DNA from: an uncultured Paracoccaceae bacterium
Lineage (GTDB): Bacteria > Pseudomonadota > Alphaproteobacteria > Rhodobacterales > Rhodobacteraceae
Assembly (NCBI GenBank): GCA_938038825.1
Contig: CALHST010000023.1
Coordinates: 1 to 5,290, forward strand
DNA: 5,290 nucleotides
Direction: 5' to 3'
The notes under the pieces are model-generated. The model did no database searches. It was not told the DNA's origin and saw only the letters and a list, made by a program, of their open reading frames with translations. The position numbers and the translations under genes are program-made. Positions 1-4,824 of this stretch are shown in pieces (position 1 is the stretch's first letter; every line of letters starts with the position of its first letter).

Positions 1-503
1 GGGTCACCTTCGTCCGTGTTCTTGCCCGCAGCAAGTTCTTCTTCGGTCATTACGAAACCGCCACCAATCGAATAGAACACTTGCCGCAATATGACGTCGC
101 CCTGAGCGTCTGTGGCCATCAGGATCATGCCATTTGCATGGCCCGTCAGTGGCGTGTCGTAGTCAAAGAGCACATCTGCGTCCGGGTCGAACACAAGGGG
201 TGGCAAATCCAGATTGTGGATTTCGTGGGTGGCTTTCAGGGTCGCCAGAGCGCCTTGGGCCTTTTCATGATCATAGGTGTCGGGCGTAAAACCCATTAAC
301 CCAAGGATCGTTGCGCGATCTGTGGCGTGACCGACGCCGGTAAAAGCGAGAGAGCCGTGCAGCGAAGCCCGCACCCCGGCAAACTGAAACGGAGAGGCGC
401 GCATCTGATCCAAAAACCGATTTGCCGCCACCATGGGGCCCATTGTGTGCGAAGAAGACGGTCCAATACCGACTTTGAACATATCGAAAACTGACAGAAA
501 CAT
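1..503 (-). CDS. sdaA: L-serine ammonia-lyase (L-serine dehydratase), iron-sulfur type, N-terminal part, cut by window edge
   Basis: This enzyme deaminates L-serine to pyruvate and ammonia in the cytoplasm and, in the single-chain family, carries a 4Fe-4S cluster in its C-terminal alpha domain. The visible 167 residues begin MFLSVFDMFKVGIGPSSSHT, the hallmark start of the beta domain. Further along are HGSLAFTGVGHATD (residues 49-62), the GHANGM segment (121-126) and YSIGGGF (144-150), all in the order seen in E. coli SdaA. The family is usually about 450-460 residues, so roughly two thirds, including the cluster-binding cysteines, lie beyond the left edge. No ATG lies in frame upstream for at least 25 bases and the family begins at this methionine, so the start is well supported even though no Shine-Dalgarno is visible. 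It lies 130 nt downstream of the regulator gene in the same direction; a TATAAC box just upstream suggests its own promoter. The product is near certain; the symbol is by family resemblance. Confidence 0.93.
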   Translation of the reverse strand, partial: MFLSVFDMFKVGIGPSSSHTMGPMVAANRFLDQMRASPFQFAGVRASLHGSLAFTGVGHATDRATILGLMGFTPDTYDHEKAQGALATLKATHEIHNLDLPPLVFDPDADVLFDYDTPLTGHANGMILMATDAQGDVILRQVFYSIGGGFVMTEEELAAGKNTDEGD

Positions 504-519
504 GGGTTTTTGGCTTTGC

Positions 520-525
520 GTTATA
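520..525 (-). promoter_or_regulatory. Possible -10 box for the L-serine ammonia-lyase gene
   Basis: On the minus strand TATAAC matches the sigma-70 -10 consensus at five of six positions and ends 16 nt before the ATG. A start about 7 nt downstream would leave a leader of roughly 10 nt, which fits the absence of a Shine-Dalgarno. A CTGACA element lies upstream but at 20 nt spacing, longer than usual, so the -35 is not convincing. This is inference from sequence alone. Confidence 0.35.
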
Positions 526-633
526 TCGGTTCACTTGGGGATAGGTGTCAGAGGGAGTTTGTCTGGGCCGGATGCGACCATTGACGATTGGATTGCGTTT
601 TCGGGATGCCGGGACGGTCTGTTTTCCCTGCGG

Positions 634-1518
634 TCAAAAGCGCCCGCCCGCCACCCCTGCGTTCAGGGGTGCAGATCGTTCGGCCAGGTATTGTGGTACG
701 TCGCGGGCTGTGAAGATCGCTTGGCGGATCAGATCGTCAAAATGTTGGGACATCGTATCAATGCGTTCGCGATCGCGGAATGTGAGGTAATGACTGCCGG
801 AATAAAGGACCGCCAGCAGGGGGCCAAATACTGTAATTGGGGATGCATAGAGTTTGCGAGCATCAAACAGATAGATCCGCAATCTTGGGTAAAGCTGATC
901 TGCCAGATCAATCAGCGTGCTGACTTGTGCGTCCCGAATGGGTTTGGGAAGATCTTGGTAATATCCAGTGCCCGCCAAAAATGACTCTACCTCGTGTACG
1001 GGCAACGCGATTTCATAGTCTGAATGCGCGCTGCGCATCCAATCCAGCCGTGCGGCAGATGCGGATATTGCCTGGTCCACGCTGCGACCCAAGTGGGGAG
1101 TGTATTCCCAACGCAGCATATCTTTGGTTTTCAACATATCGGGCAGGGCCGCTGGCACGTGTCGGATTTTGTAACCTTCGGCTTCCAAATGCAACGCAAA
1201 GAGCTGTTCGTCCACCATAGCGCGGTCCGCTGTGGTCATTCCCAAAGATGACGCCAGCAAGTCTTGCGCACTTTCCGGACGGTCTGACAGGCTGAGCAGC
1301 CAATCGGTAGAGACACCCATAACTTCCGCAGCACTTGCAATGACATGTGCGCCCGGCAACCGGGGCCCATCATTTGTCAACGCTTGGTTTAGTGTAGAAC
1401 GATCAACGCCAATCGCGCGCGCAAGGCTGGTTTGCGTCAGGCCCGTCTGAGTCAGCGCGTGCAAAAGCCGGGATCGAAACAGGCTTGCTCTCTCTCGCTT
1501 GTCGGTAATTGTGCACAT
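634..1518 (-). CDS. XRE-family helix-turn-helix transcriptional regulator with long C-terminal domain
   Basis: A cytoplasmic DNA-binding protein of 294 residues. Residues about 12-75 form an XRE/Cro-type helix-turn-helix: LTQTSLARAIGVDRSTLNQA (27-46) is the classic helix-turn-helix with the SLARAIGV and STLNQAL signature, followed by a VIASAAEVMGVSTDWLL segment (59-75) typical of this fold. Residues about 95-294 are a helical-looking C-terminal region with a distinctive stretch, ITVFGPLLAVLYSGSHYLTF (228-247), that I do not recognise as a named domain; it may sense a ligand or mediate dimerisation. The ATG is the only plausible start, since a stop lies in frame about 40 nt upstream. No Shine-Dalgarno precedes it; a -10-like GATAAT ends 9 nt before the ATG, so the message may be nearly leaderless. 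It is divergent from the desaturase gene, and a palindrome sits between them, so it probably controls itself and the desaturase-transporter pair. The HTH is certain; the regulon is inference. Confidence 0.88.
   Translation of the reverse strand: MCTITDKRERASLFRSRLLHALTQTGLTQTSLARAIGVDRSTLNQALTNDGPRLPGAHVIASAAEVMGVSTDWLLSLSDRPESAQDLLASSLGMTTADRAMVDEQLFALHLEAEGYKIRHVPAALPDMLKTKDMLRWEYTPHLGRSVDQAISASAARLDWMRSAHSDYEIALPVHEVESFLAGTGYYQDLPKPIRDAQVSTLIDLADQLYPRLRIYLFDARKLYASPITVFGPLLAVLYSGSHYLTFRDRERIDTMSQHFDDLIRQAIFTARDVPQYLAERSAPLNAGVAGGRF
652..671. repeat. Perfect 8-bp hairpin inside the 3' end of the regulator gene
   Basis: CACCCCTG and CAGGGGTG are perfect inverted repeats separated by a four-base loop (CGTT on the plus strand, AACG on the minus). 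In the minus-strand message the hairpin falls in the last codons of the regulator, 15 nt before the stop codon, and is followed by a GC-rich stretch and a short TTTT (637-640). It is stable but lacks an adjacent U tract, so it is not a standard intrinsic terminator. It could protect the 3' end or reduce read-through into the downstream gene. Confidence 0.5.
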
Positions 1519-1533
1519 GTGGTGATAATTATC
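1519..1533 (-). promoter_or_regulatory. Probable -10 box and very short leader of the regulator gene
   Basis: On the minus strand GATAAT (1533-1528) matches the -10 consensus at five of six positions and is followed by only nine bases before the ATG. Transcription starting about 7 nt downstream would give a leader of two or three bases, that is a leaderless or almost leaderless message, which agrees with the missing Shine-Dalgarno. No clear -35 hexamer is seen at 17 nt. Confidence 0.4.
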
Positions 1534-1534
1534 A
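1523..1534. promoter_or_regulatory. Perfect 12-bp palindrome, candidate operator of the XRE regulator
   Basis: TGATAATTATCA reads identically on both strands. It is the longest perfect palindrome in the divergent control region, lies 4 bp upstream of the regulator's ATG and contains GATAAT, a good -10 match, on the minus strand. On the other side it ends 8 bp before a TTGACT -35-like hexamer for the desaturase. XRE regulators bind as dimers to such short symmetric sites, so binding here would block the regulator's own promoter and sit beside that of the desaturase. Binding itself is inferred. Confidence 0.55.
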
Positions 1535-1542
1535 TCATTTGT

Positions 1543-1570
1543 TTGACTTGTTAACTATTCCCTGAATACT
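1543..1570 (+). promoter_or_regulatory. Probable sigma-70-type promoter of the desaturase-transporter pair
   Basis: TTGACT (1543-1548) matches the -35 consensus at five of six bases. It is followed after 16 nt by AATACT (1565-1570), which matches the -10 at four of six with a TG just before it. Transcription would start near 1577, giving a leader of about 50 nt that includes the hairpin abutting the ribosome site. The palindrome at 1523-1534 is just upstream, a position suited to an activator or to shared repression. Confidence 0.45.
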
Positions 1571-1584
1571 CACAAATCCGTGAG
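1569..1584. repeat. Small inverted repeat at the expected desaturase transcription start
   Basis: CTCAC (1569-1573) and GTGAG (1580-1584) are perfect inverted repeats around a six-base spacer (AAATCC). The repeat overlaps the end of the candidate -10 box and the likely start point, so it could be a second protein-binding half-site pair or part of the 5' end of the message. Five base pairs can occur by chance. Confidence 0.3.
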
Positions 1585-1592
1585 CCGTTACA

Positions 1593-1613
1593 GTGTTGTC
1601 CCGAGACAAGCAC
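1593..1613 (+). promoter_or_regulatory. Leader hairpin abutting the desaturase ribosome binding site
   Basis: TTGTC (1596-1600) pairs with GACAA (1605-1609) around a CCGA loop, and GTG (1593-1595) pairs with CAC (1611-1613) across a single bulged G. The stem ends exactly one base before the Shine-Dalgarno GGAGG (1614-1618). Such placement may affect ribosome access or mark the 5' edge of the loading site. The function is inferred. Confidence 0.35.
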
Positions 1614-1618
1614 GGAGG
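1614..1618 (+). promoter_or_regulatory. Shine-Dalgarno of the desaturase gene (decides the start)
   Basis: GGAGG lies 7 nt before the ATG at 1626, an ideal spacing. An in-frame ATG/GTG-type start at 1593 would lie upstream of this site and has no ribosome site of its own, so 1626 is the better start. Confidence 0.75.
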
Positions 1619-1625
1619 CGCACGT

Positions 1626-2549
1626 ATGGCGACGGCATTGGGCTCGGCCCGATACCCGGCAAGCCAAACACACCGAACAGAGTGGGTCACGCTAGGGATG
1701 ATCCTGACTGTTTACGCCGTTTGGTTCTGTGCGCTGTTTGTGCTGCCCCTGGCGTTTGCCAGTCCTGTTTTGGTTGTGATGCTGGTGTTGCATGCGTCGT
1801 TGACGCACGAGGTCTGTCACGGGCACCCCTTGCGATCCCGAACCGCGTCAGAAGCATTGGTGCATTTTAACCCGGGTTTGGCAGTCCCGTTTCTAAGGTT
1901 TCGCGACACGCATTTGGCGCATCATCAGGATGCTTTGCTGACCGATCCGTATGATGACCCGGAAAGCAATTATCTGGACCCAGCGCAGTGGGACCGTATG
2001 CCCAAAGCGTTGACGTGGATCTATCTGATAAACAACACGCTGGGTGGGCGCATGATCTTTGGCCCGCTTTTGGGGCAAATCGCGTTTATGATCGGGGATG
2101 TTCGCGCGATAAGACACGGAGACGGGCAGGTGCTGCGCGCTTGGGTGATGCATCTTTGCGGTGTCTTGTTGTGTTTGGTGTGCGTGACGGCAAGTGACGT
2201 GCCAGTCTGGATCTACCTTGTGTGCTGCTATGTGGCGCTGGGCATCCTGAAGATCCGAACGTTTCTGGAACATCGCGCCCATGCGGCGGCGCGTGCGCGC
2301 ACCGTGATCATAGAAGACCGCGGGGTCCTTGCGTTTTTGTTTCTGAACAACAACTTTCACGCTGTGCACCATATGCATCCAAGTGTGCCCTGGTACCGTT
2401 TGCCCGAACTTTATGGTGCAGATCGTGATCGGTATTTAAAATGCAACGATGGCTATCGCTATGGTTCCTATCGTGAGATTTTCAAAGCGTATTTCATCAA
2501 AGCCAAGGACAGTGTGGCGCATCCCCTCTGGCCATTTAGGTCAGAATAA
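1626..2549 (+). CDS. Membrane fatty-acid desaturase (three histidine boxes)
   Basis: A non-haem di-iron enzyme of the inner membrane that introduces a double bond into, or hydroxylates, a lipid acyl chain using O2 and an electron donor. The 307-residue protein has the three family histidine boxes: HEVCHGH (61-67), HLAHH (96-100) and HAVHH (245-249), the last preceded by LNNNF. These supply the iron ligands. Hydrophobic segments lie at about 22-58 (ahead of box 1), 145-158 and 172-207, consistent with a hairpin-anchored desaturase with its active site on the cytoplasmic face. RDTHLAHHQDALLTDPYDDP and the LKIRTFLEHRAH region are further conserved-looking parts. The start at 1626 is set by GGAGG 7 nt upstream; a longer frame from 1593 would add 11 residues without a ribosome site. 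It is divergent from the XRE regulator and 14 nt ahead of the transporter gene. The exact substrate (phospholipid, aminolipid, free or ACP-bound acyl chain) cannot be read from the sequence. Confidence 0.92.
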   Translation: MATALGSARYPASQTHRTEWVTLGMILTVYAVWFCALFVLPLAFASPVLVVMLVLHASLTHEVCHGHPLRSRTASEALVHFNPGLAVPFLRFRDTHLAHHQDALLTDPYDDPESNYLDPAQWDRMPKALTWIYLINNTLGGRMIFGPLLGQIAFMIGDVRAIRHGDGQVLRAWVMHLCGVLLCLVCVTASDVPVWIYLVCCYVALGILKIRTFLEHRAHAAARARTVIIEDRGVLAFLFLNNNFHAVHHMHPSVPWYRLPELYGADRDRYLKCNDGYRYGSYREIFKAYFIKAKDSVAHPLWPFRSE

Positions 2550-2563
2550 CTCATCACACAGGC

Positions 2564-3466
2564 ATGAGTCTTTGGATATTCGCGTCCCTTGCGGCGGCCG
2601 CCTTTCAGACAGTGCGTTTCATGTTGCAAAAGACGCTGGCGCACAACACGCTGTCCGCCACAGGGGCCACATTCGCGCGCTTTTTGTATTCCGCACCGTT
2701 CGCTGTGCTGGGTGTTCTGATCTACAGTGCGCTTACTGGGCAGTCTTTGGAGGCACCGGGCTGGGCGTTCTGGGTGCATTGCGCCATGGGCGGCACAGCG
2801 CAAGTCTTGGCGACAGTGTGCTTGGTCAAACTGTTTCAGGCCCGAAACTTTGCCGTCGGGCTTACTTTTGCAAAAACCGAAACGTTACTGACTGTGTTCA
2901 TTGGCCTGCTTATCCTAGGGGAAGGGGTCAGTCTGGCTGGGTTCGCCTTTATTGCGTTAGGCGCTTTGGGGGTTGTGTTGTTGTCGGTGGATCCAAAGGC
3001 CGTCGGCGTTGATGCCAATCGGATGCTTAACCGTGCCTCGGGATTGGGGGTCGCATCCGGGCTGTTGTTTTCGATTTCTGCAGTCAGCTATCGCGGGGCG
3101 TCTTTAGAGGTGATGACTGCAGATCCCTTTTTGCGCTCTGGGCTGACGTTGGCTGTTGTGACCACGCTGCAGATGATTGGCATGGCGCTTTGGCTTGGCC
3201 TTCGGGAAAGTGGCGAAATTGGGCGCGTTGTTGGTGCATGGAAAAGCGCGGGCTTTATTGGGCTCACATCACTGGCCGGATCCTTTGGCTGGTTTACCGC
3301 CTTTACTTTGCAAAACGCAGCTTATGTGAAAGCCGTTGGGCAAGTGGAACTGATCTTTGGCCTGTTTGCGTCTGTGTTGTTCTTTAAAGAAACACTGGCC
3401 CGTCGCGAACTTTTGGGCATGGCGATCCTGACCGCGTCGATTTTGGGTGTCGTGCTGACATTGTGA
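2564..3466 (+). CDS. EamA/DMT-family transporter (10 TM)
   Basis: An inner-membrane protein of 300 residues with ten predicted hydrophobic helices in two repeats, the arrangement of the drug/metabolite transporter superfamily (EamA). Helices lie roughly at 3-20, 36-58, 68-88, 93-114, 118-142, 158-178, 190-212, 228-247, 252-274 and 281-300. The end of each half carries the typical signature: KTETLLTVFIGLLILGEGVS (104-123) and VELIFGLFASVLFFKETLAR (261-280), each with the glutamate-bearing loop between the last two helices. Members export or import metabolites such as amino acids, purines or drugs; the substrate is not predictable here. The gene starts 14 nt after the desaturase stop, with only a weak AGG before the ATG, so it is probably co-transcribed and translationally coupled. 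Length matches the family, and it is intact. The family is certain; a role in lipid metabolism is only suggested by position. Confidence 0.92.
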   Translation: MSLWIFASLAAAAFQTVRFMLQKTLAHNTLSATGATFARFLYSAPFAVLGVLIYSALTGQSLEAPGWAFWVHCAMGGTAQVLATVCLVKLFQARNFAVGLTFAKTETLLTVFIGLLILGEGVSLAGFAFIALGALGVVLLSVDPKAVGVDANRMLNRASGLGVASGLLFSISAVSYRGASLEVMTADPFLRSGLTLAVVTTLQMIGMALWLGLRESGEIGRVVGAWKSAGFIGLTSLAGSFGWFTAFTLQNAAYVKAVGQVELIFGLFASVLFFKETLARRELLGMAILTASILGVVLTL

Positions 3467-3472
3467 TCCGTC

Positions 3473-3491
3473 AGGCGCGGGCGATGCGCCT
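3473..3491. terminator. Weak stem-loop between convergent genes
   Basis: AGGCGC (3473-3478) and GCGCCT (3486-3491) pair perfectly around a seven-base loop in the short gap between the transporter and Nudix stop codons. There is no T tract on either side, so it would be at best a weak or factor-dependent bidirectional terminator. Confidence 0.3.
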
Positions 3492-4191
3492 AGTCGTCTG
3501 TCTGGGAATATCCCCGAAGACGCATAAACAGGTTTTCTTCTTCGCTATTCTTGAAAAACGGGACCGAGTCTGGCGGTTCGCGTCTTGTAACACGCGCTTG
3601 AACCTCGCTCAGAACCACTTCTGTAATAAAGGGCATGTCAAACGACCGCGCATCTGCGAGCGACACCCATTGCAAGTGCGACAGCTCATCTGAAGCCGCA
3701 GAAAAGTCATCGGGATCTGACATCAGATCCTGTGCATCGACCAAGAAAAAGCGCGCATCAAACCGTCGTGGGCGACCGGGTGGTGTCAGGGCGCGGAAGA
3801 CAAACTGCAAAGGGGCCGCATTGGGGCGATGGCCTGTTGCGGCGAAACTGGCCCAATCATCGGGTGGTGTGTCCCAGGGCTGTGCTGACCCCAGAACTTG
3901 CCCAGTTTCCTCCCACAACTCGCGAATGGCGGCTGCGGCGATGGCATGGGGCGTTGCCGGTGGCACAAGAATGTCATCCAACAACCGTTGGGAGCAAATG
4001 TCTGGCAAAGGATTGGCCAAGGGAATGTCTGAATCGGCTGGATCGACAGCGCCCCCGGGAAACACGAACTTGTTGGGCATAAACGCAGCTTTGGCGCCGC
4101 GCTGCCCCATTAGGATCCGGGGCGCGGTCTCGCGGTCGCGCAGCACAATGACTGTGGCTGCGTTACGAATGGCGGATTTGTCTTGGGGCAT
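3490..4191 (-). CDS. Nudix hydrolase with an insertion in the Nudix box (NUDT19-like)
   Basis: A cytoplasmic hydrolase of 233 residues that should cleave a nucleoside-diphosphate-linked substrate with Mg2+. The Nudix box is present but split: FPGGAVDP (44-51) supplies the first glycines, and AIRELWEETGQVLG (88-101) supplies the REXXEEXG catalytic helix with E91, E94 and E95. Forty-three residues separate the glycine from the arginine where a canonical box such as MutT has 14, so about 29 residues are inserted. Human NUDT19, an acyl-CoA hydrolase, also has an interrupted box, so CoA or a CoA ester is a possible substrate, but this is inference. The start has AGGAG (4203-4207) 11 nt upstream. 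The gene follows the DUF983 gene by 36 nt in the same direction, so they probably form one transcript. It ends 23 nt from the convergent transporter gene. Confidence 0.9.
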   Translation of the reverse strand: MPQDKSAIRNAATVIVLRDRETAPRILMGQRGAKAAFMPNKFVFPGGAVDPADSDIPLANPLPDICSQRLLDDILVPPATPHAIAAAAIRELWEETGQVLGSAQPWDTPPDDWASFAATGHRPNAAPLQFVFRALTPPGRPRRFDARFFLVDAQDLMSDPDDFSAASDELSHLQWVSLADARSFDMPFITEVVLSEVQARVTRREPPDSVPFFKNSEEENLFMRLRGYSQTDD

Positions 4192-4202
4192 GCCTGTGTC
4201 AT

Positions 4203-4207
4203 CTCCT
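4203..4207 (-). promoter_or_regulatory. Shine-Dalgarno of the Nudix gene
   Basis: On the minus strand AGGAG precedes the ATG at 4191 by 11 nt, slightly long but workable. An ATG directly after it (4202-4200) is out of frame with the Nudix protein, so it does not supply an alternative start. Confidence 0.55.
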
Positions 4208-4227
4208 ATGGCAGGCCCGGATGTGAG

Positions 4228-4635
4228 TTAGCCGGGGTCGCCGAAGCCACCCATTCTGCGGGCCCATTGAAACCCGACGACCACACCTTTGAGCCTTGGG
4301 AGAAGGTAGAGCGACAGACCAACGCAGCCAACTGCTAAAATGGTAAAAAGCGTCAAAGGATCCGGACGCCACGTCACGAACATGACATGCAGAACAGGTG
4401 CCATAAGATGCCCCACGATCAGCATGGTCAAATAGGCAGGGCCATCATCCGCGCGGTGATGATGCAATTCCTGACGACACACTGTGCATGTGTCCTGAAC
4501 CTTGAGATACCCACGCAACAATGGGCCTGAGCCGCAATTGGGACATTTCCGGCGGAATCCCCGTCTGATCGCGGGCCAGATGGGACGGTCCGAAGAGGGC
4601 GCGTCTGGATGAATGTGTTCAGCAGTATCAGTCAT
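4228..4635 (-). CDS. DUF983 membrane protein with zinc ribbon
   Basis: A 135-residue protein of unknown function in the DUF983 family. The N-terminal half has two CxxC pairs, CPNC (31-34) and CTVC (50-53), which should bind one zinc ion, with the family's CPNCGSGPLLRGYL and ELHHHRADDGPAYLTM stretches. Two hydrophobic helices follow at about 68-88 and 94-114, then a basic tail with FQWARRMGGFGDPG. It is expected in the inner membrane with the zinc ribbon in the cytoplasm. I chose the ATG at 4635, with AAGGA 10 nt upstream; a GTG at 4656 would add seven residues (MNKDTGP) and has only a weak AGG, but it cannot be excluded. The gene is 36 nt ahead of the Nudix gene. From memory, DUF983 genes next to Nudix genes recur in related alphaproteobacteria, which suggests a shared but unknown role. 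The family is confident; the function is unknown. Confidence 0.88.
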   Translation of the reverse strand: MTDTAEHIHPDAPSSDRPIWPAIRRGFRRKCPNCGSGPLLRGYLKVQDTCTVCRQELHHHRADDGPAYLTMLIVGHLMAPVLHVMFVTWRPDPLTLFTILAVGCVGLSLYLLPRLKGVVVGFQWARRMGGFGDPG

Positions 4636-4700
4636 GGGACCTGTGTCCTTGTTCACCTGACCTATCTGGGCGCTCCCCTGTCACTTTCCCAGTGCGCGTA

Positions 4701-4760
4701 TTGACCTTGCGTCCGGATGTCGCATTTTGGGGCAATAATTAATTTCGACGGAATTTTTTA
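4701..4760 (+). promoter_or_regulatory. Candidate promoter region of the EF-hand gene
   Basis: TTGACC (4701-4706) resembles a -35 hexamer, but the bases at the usual -10 distance (CATTTT, 4723-4728) match poorly. An AT-rich block with AATAAT (4734-4739), a good -10 match, lies too far from it and has no clear -35 of its own. The block (4731-4760) stands out from the GC-rich surroundings. A promoter is likely here because the gene is divergent from its neighbour, but the exact boxes are uncertain. Confidence 0.3.
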
Positions 4761-4775
4761 CTCCCTGCGTTTGAA

Positions 4776-4801
4776 CCAGTGACTGACCAAACAGTCACAG
4801 G
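4776..4801. promoter_or_regulatory. Near-perfect inverted repeat in the EF-hand gene leader
   Basis: GTGACTG (4779-4785) and CAGTCAC (4792-4798) are perfect inverted repeats around ACCAAA. Beyond one A/A mismatch, CC (4776-4777) pairs with GG (4800-4801), for nine base pairs in all. It ends 8 nt before the GAGGAG ribosome site. It could be an operator for a dimeric regulator or a leader hairpin that influences translation. Which one is not decidable from sequence. Confidence 0.5.
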
Positions 4802-4809
4802 GTCTTAAT

Positions 4810-4815
4810 GAGGAG
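4810..4815 (+). promoter_or_regulatory. Shine-Dalgarno of the EF-hand gene
   Basis: GAGGAG lies 9 nt before the ATG at 4825, a strong and well-placed ribosome site that confirms the start and the signal peptide. Confidence 0.75.
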
Positions 4816-4824
4816 TGACCAGAT

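Noticed and set aside
612..633. GGGA...TCCC pairing just after the regulator stop as a terminator
   Set aside because: Only four base pairs, a ten-base loop and no T tract; this is within what chance gives.
433..984. Plus-strand open frame of 183 codons
   Set aside because: It lies antisense to the regulator and the start of the serine ammonia-lyase gene, both clearly coding. Its translation has no recognisable domain, and it has the composition of a shadow frame.
1893..2378. Minus-strand open frame of 161 codons opposite the desaturase
   Set aside because: It is His/Gln/Arg-rich because it mirrors the desaturase codons; there is no domain and no ribosome site.
2449..3012. Plus-strand open frame of 187 codons overlapping the desaturase end and transporter start
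   Set aside because: It is in another frame of two well-supported genes, its translation is rich in Arg, Gly and Cys without a motif, and no ribosome site precedes it.
3635..4231. Plus-strand open frame of 198 codons opposite the Nudix gene
   Set aside because: The opposite strand carries a convincing Nudix box, and the plus-strand translation is low-complexity Ser/Arg/Ala typical of an antisense shadow.
4737..4757. AATT repeats around TCGACGG as an operator
   Set aside because: AATT is its own complement, so the symmetry is trivial; the AT richness is better explained as promoter composition.
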